DNA from: Clostridia bacterium
GTDB lineage: Bacteria; Bacillota; Clostridia; UMGS1883
Assembly (NCBI GenBank): GCA_017468215.1
Contig: JAFUJG010000358.1
Span: forward strand, 1-5,356
Reading direction: 5' to 3'
DNA length: 5,356 nt
Part shown: positions 4,734 through 5,356 of the stretch, in pieces
How positions within the stretch are numbered: position 1 is the stretch's first letter
How the letters are laid out: each line of letters opens with the position of its first letter
Made by a program: the position numbers and the translations under genes
The notes under the pieces: generated by a model
Told to the model about the DNA's origin: nothing
What the model saw: only the letters and a program-made list of their open reading frames with translations
The model's database searches: none

Positions 4734-5356
4734 ATGAGAATGAGAAAAGTTCTGAGCTTGGTTCTCGCTGTGGTAATGCTACTCAGTGTTGTTCCTGCGG
4801 TTTATGCCGAAGATTTGGTGCTTAGCAGCTATCAGGTGAACGAGGCAACAACAATTGTAGGTACAATGCCTCTTTTGCCCGACAGAGCCGTGCTTACATT
4901 TGAAAACGGAGATGTGCTTATCGAGTACATCACATGGAACGAAATTGACGAAAGCCTGTACAGTGCAGAGGGCACCTTTGAGGTGAGTGGTGTAACTGAG
5001 TCAGGCTTTGAGGTAAAAACAACTGTCACAGTTGAAAAGGATTCTGATACTGATATAGCATCGGGTCTTATTGCCTACTATAACTTTGATACTGATAATA
5101 CTAACCCCAGCATTATTTCGGATATTTCCGGCAACGGTAACGATGCAAAAGTTTTAAACACTGTTGTTGCAGCTGAAAATGAATGGTTGCAGGGTGCAAA
5201 CAATGTGCTTACAATCACTGACGGTATTGCATCCTTCCCCGGCAATACAAGCGAATGGTGGAATAATTATTTGGGTGCGGCGTTAAAGCTCCCCAATAAT
5301 ATTAACTCAGGCGTGGAAAGCTTTTCCTTCTCTGCATGGATTAAGGCAGACGGAGA
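4734..5356 (+). CDS. Secreted modular protein: signal peptide, Big_4 Ig-like domain, LamG/ConA-like domain (3' truncated by window)
   Basis: The frame is open from ATG 4734 to the window end (207 codons seen) and follows AGGAAG (4721-4726) with a seven-base gap. Residues 1-25 form a classical signal peptide: MRMRK, a hydrophobic core of Leu/Val, and a cleavage site VYA before Glu26. Residues about 38-101 resemble a Big_4-type bacterial Ig-like domain (LPDRAVLTFENGD, ITWNEID, GTFEVSGV, TTVTVEK). A short Asp/Ser linker follows. From about 110 a laminin-G/concanavalin-A-like fold begins: GLIAYYNFD, DISGNGNDAKV (131-141) and FSFSAWIKADG (197-207). Such architecture is common at the front of large extracellular glycoside hydrolases or surface-binding proteins of gut Clostridia, so a carbohydrate-related role is inferred. 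The catalytic part, if any, is beyond the window. No anchor is visible. It has its own promoter after the pan terminator. Confidence 0.85.
   Translation, partial: MRMRKVLSLVLAVVMLLSVVPAVYAEDLVLSSYQVNEATTIVGTMPLLPDRAVLTFENGDVLIEYITWNEIDESLYSAEGTFEVSGVTESGFEVKTTVTVEKDSDTDIASGLIAYYNFDTDNTNPSIISDISGNGNDAKVLNTVVAAENEWLQGANNVLTITDGIASFPGNTSEWWNNYLGAALKLPNNINSGVESFSFSAWIKADG

Overview
This window looks like a piece of a chromosome from a Firmicutes, Clostridia-type bacterium, possibly Oscillospiraceae/Ruminococcaceae-like. That is an inference from the strong AGGAGG-type ribosome sites, the low-to-moderate GC by eye, the close match of PanD to the Bacillus-type protein, the metG-tatD gene pair, and a secreted Big_4 plus LamG modular protein. 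Species cannot be fixed from the sequence. Every gene I can support is on the + strand.

Layout. (1) 1-881: the C-terminal half of methionyl-tRNA synthetase (metG), with its anticodon-binding helical bundle, a charged linker and a Trbp111-type tRNA-binding OB domain. (2) 881-1648: a complete TatD-family metal hydrolase whose start overlaps the metG stop by one base (TAATG). (3) 1649-1811: a 163-base gap with a plausible promoter whose predicted +1 falls on the 5' strand of a nested RNA-like structure (ggggaca...tgtcccc enclosing cagcca...tggctg), followed by a strong ribosome site. (4) 1812-2411: a short radical SAM protein of the TatD-linked type, function unknown. (5) 2475-4582: a complete panB-panC-panD cluster for pantothenate (vitamin B5) synthesis; panB and panC overlap by ATGA. 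(6) 4581-4620: a strong intrinsic terminator that closes the pan operon. (7) 4621-4733: a promoter region with an 11-bp dyad, an extended -10 and a 5'-end hairpin. (8) 4734-5356: the start of an exported modular protein (signal peptide, Big_4 Ig-like domain, start of a LamG/ConA-like domain) that runs off the window.

How the genes work together. metG and tatD form a common bacterial housekeeping pair. PanB makes ketopantoate from alpha-ketoisovalerate, PanD makes beta-alanine from aspartate, and PanC joins pantoate with beta-alanine. The ketopantoate reductase (panE, or an ilvC substitute) is not in this window. The radical SAM gene lies between tatD and pan and has its own leader. Its co-occurrence with tatD is a known family trait, whereas any tie to pantothenate is only positional. 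The secreted gene after the terminator is a separate transcription unit.

The most interesting item is the unassigned structured leader at about 1698-1780 in front of the radical SAM gene. I could not match it to any riboswitch class I know. It may be a new cis-regulatory RNA, or a small palindromic repeat element.
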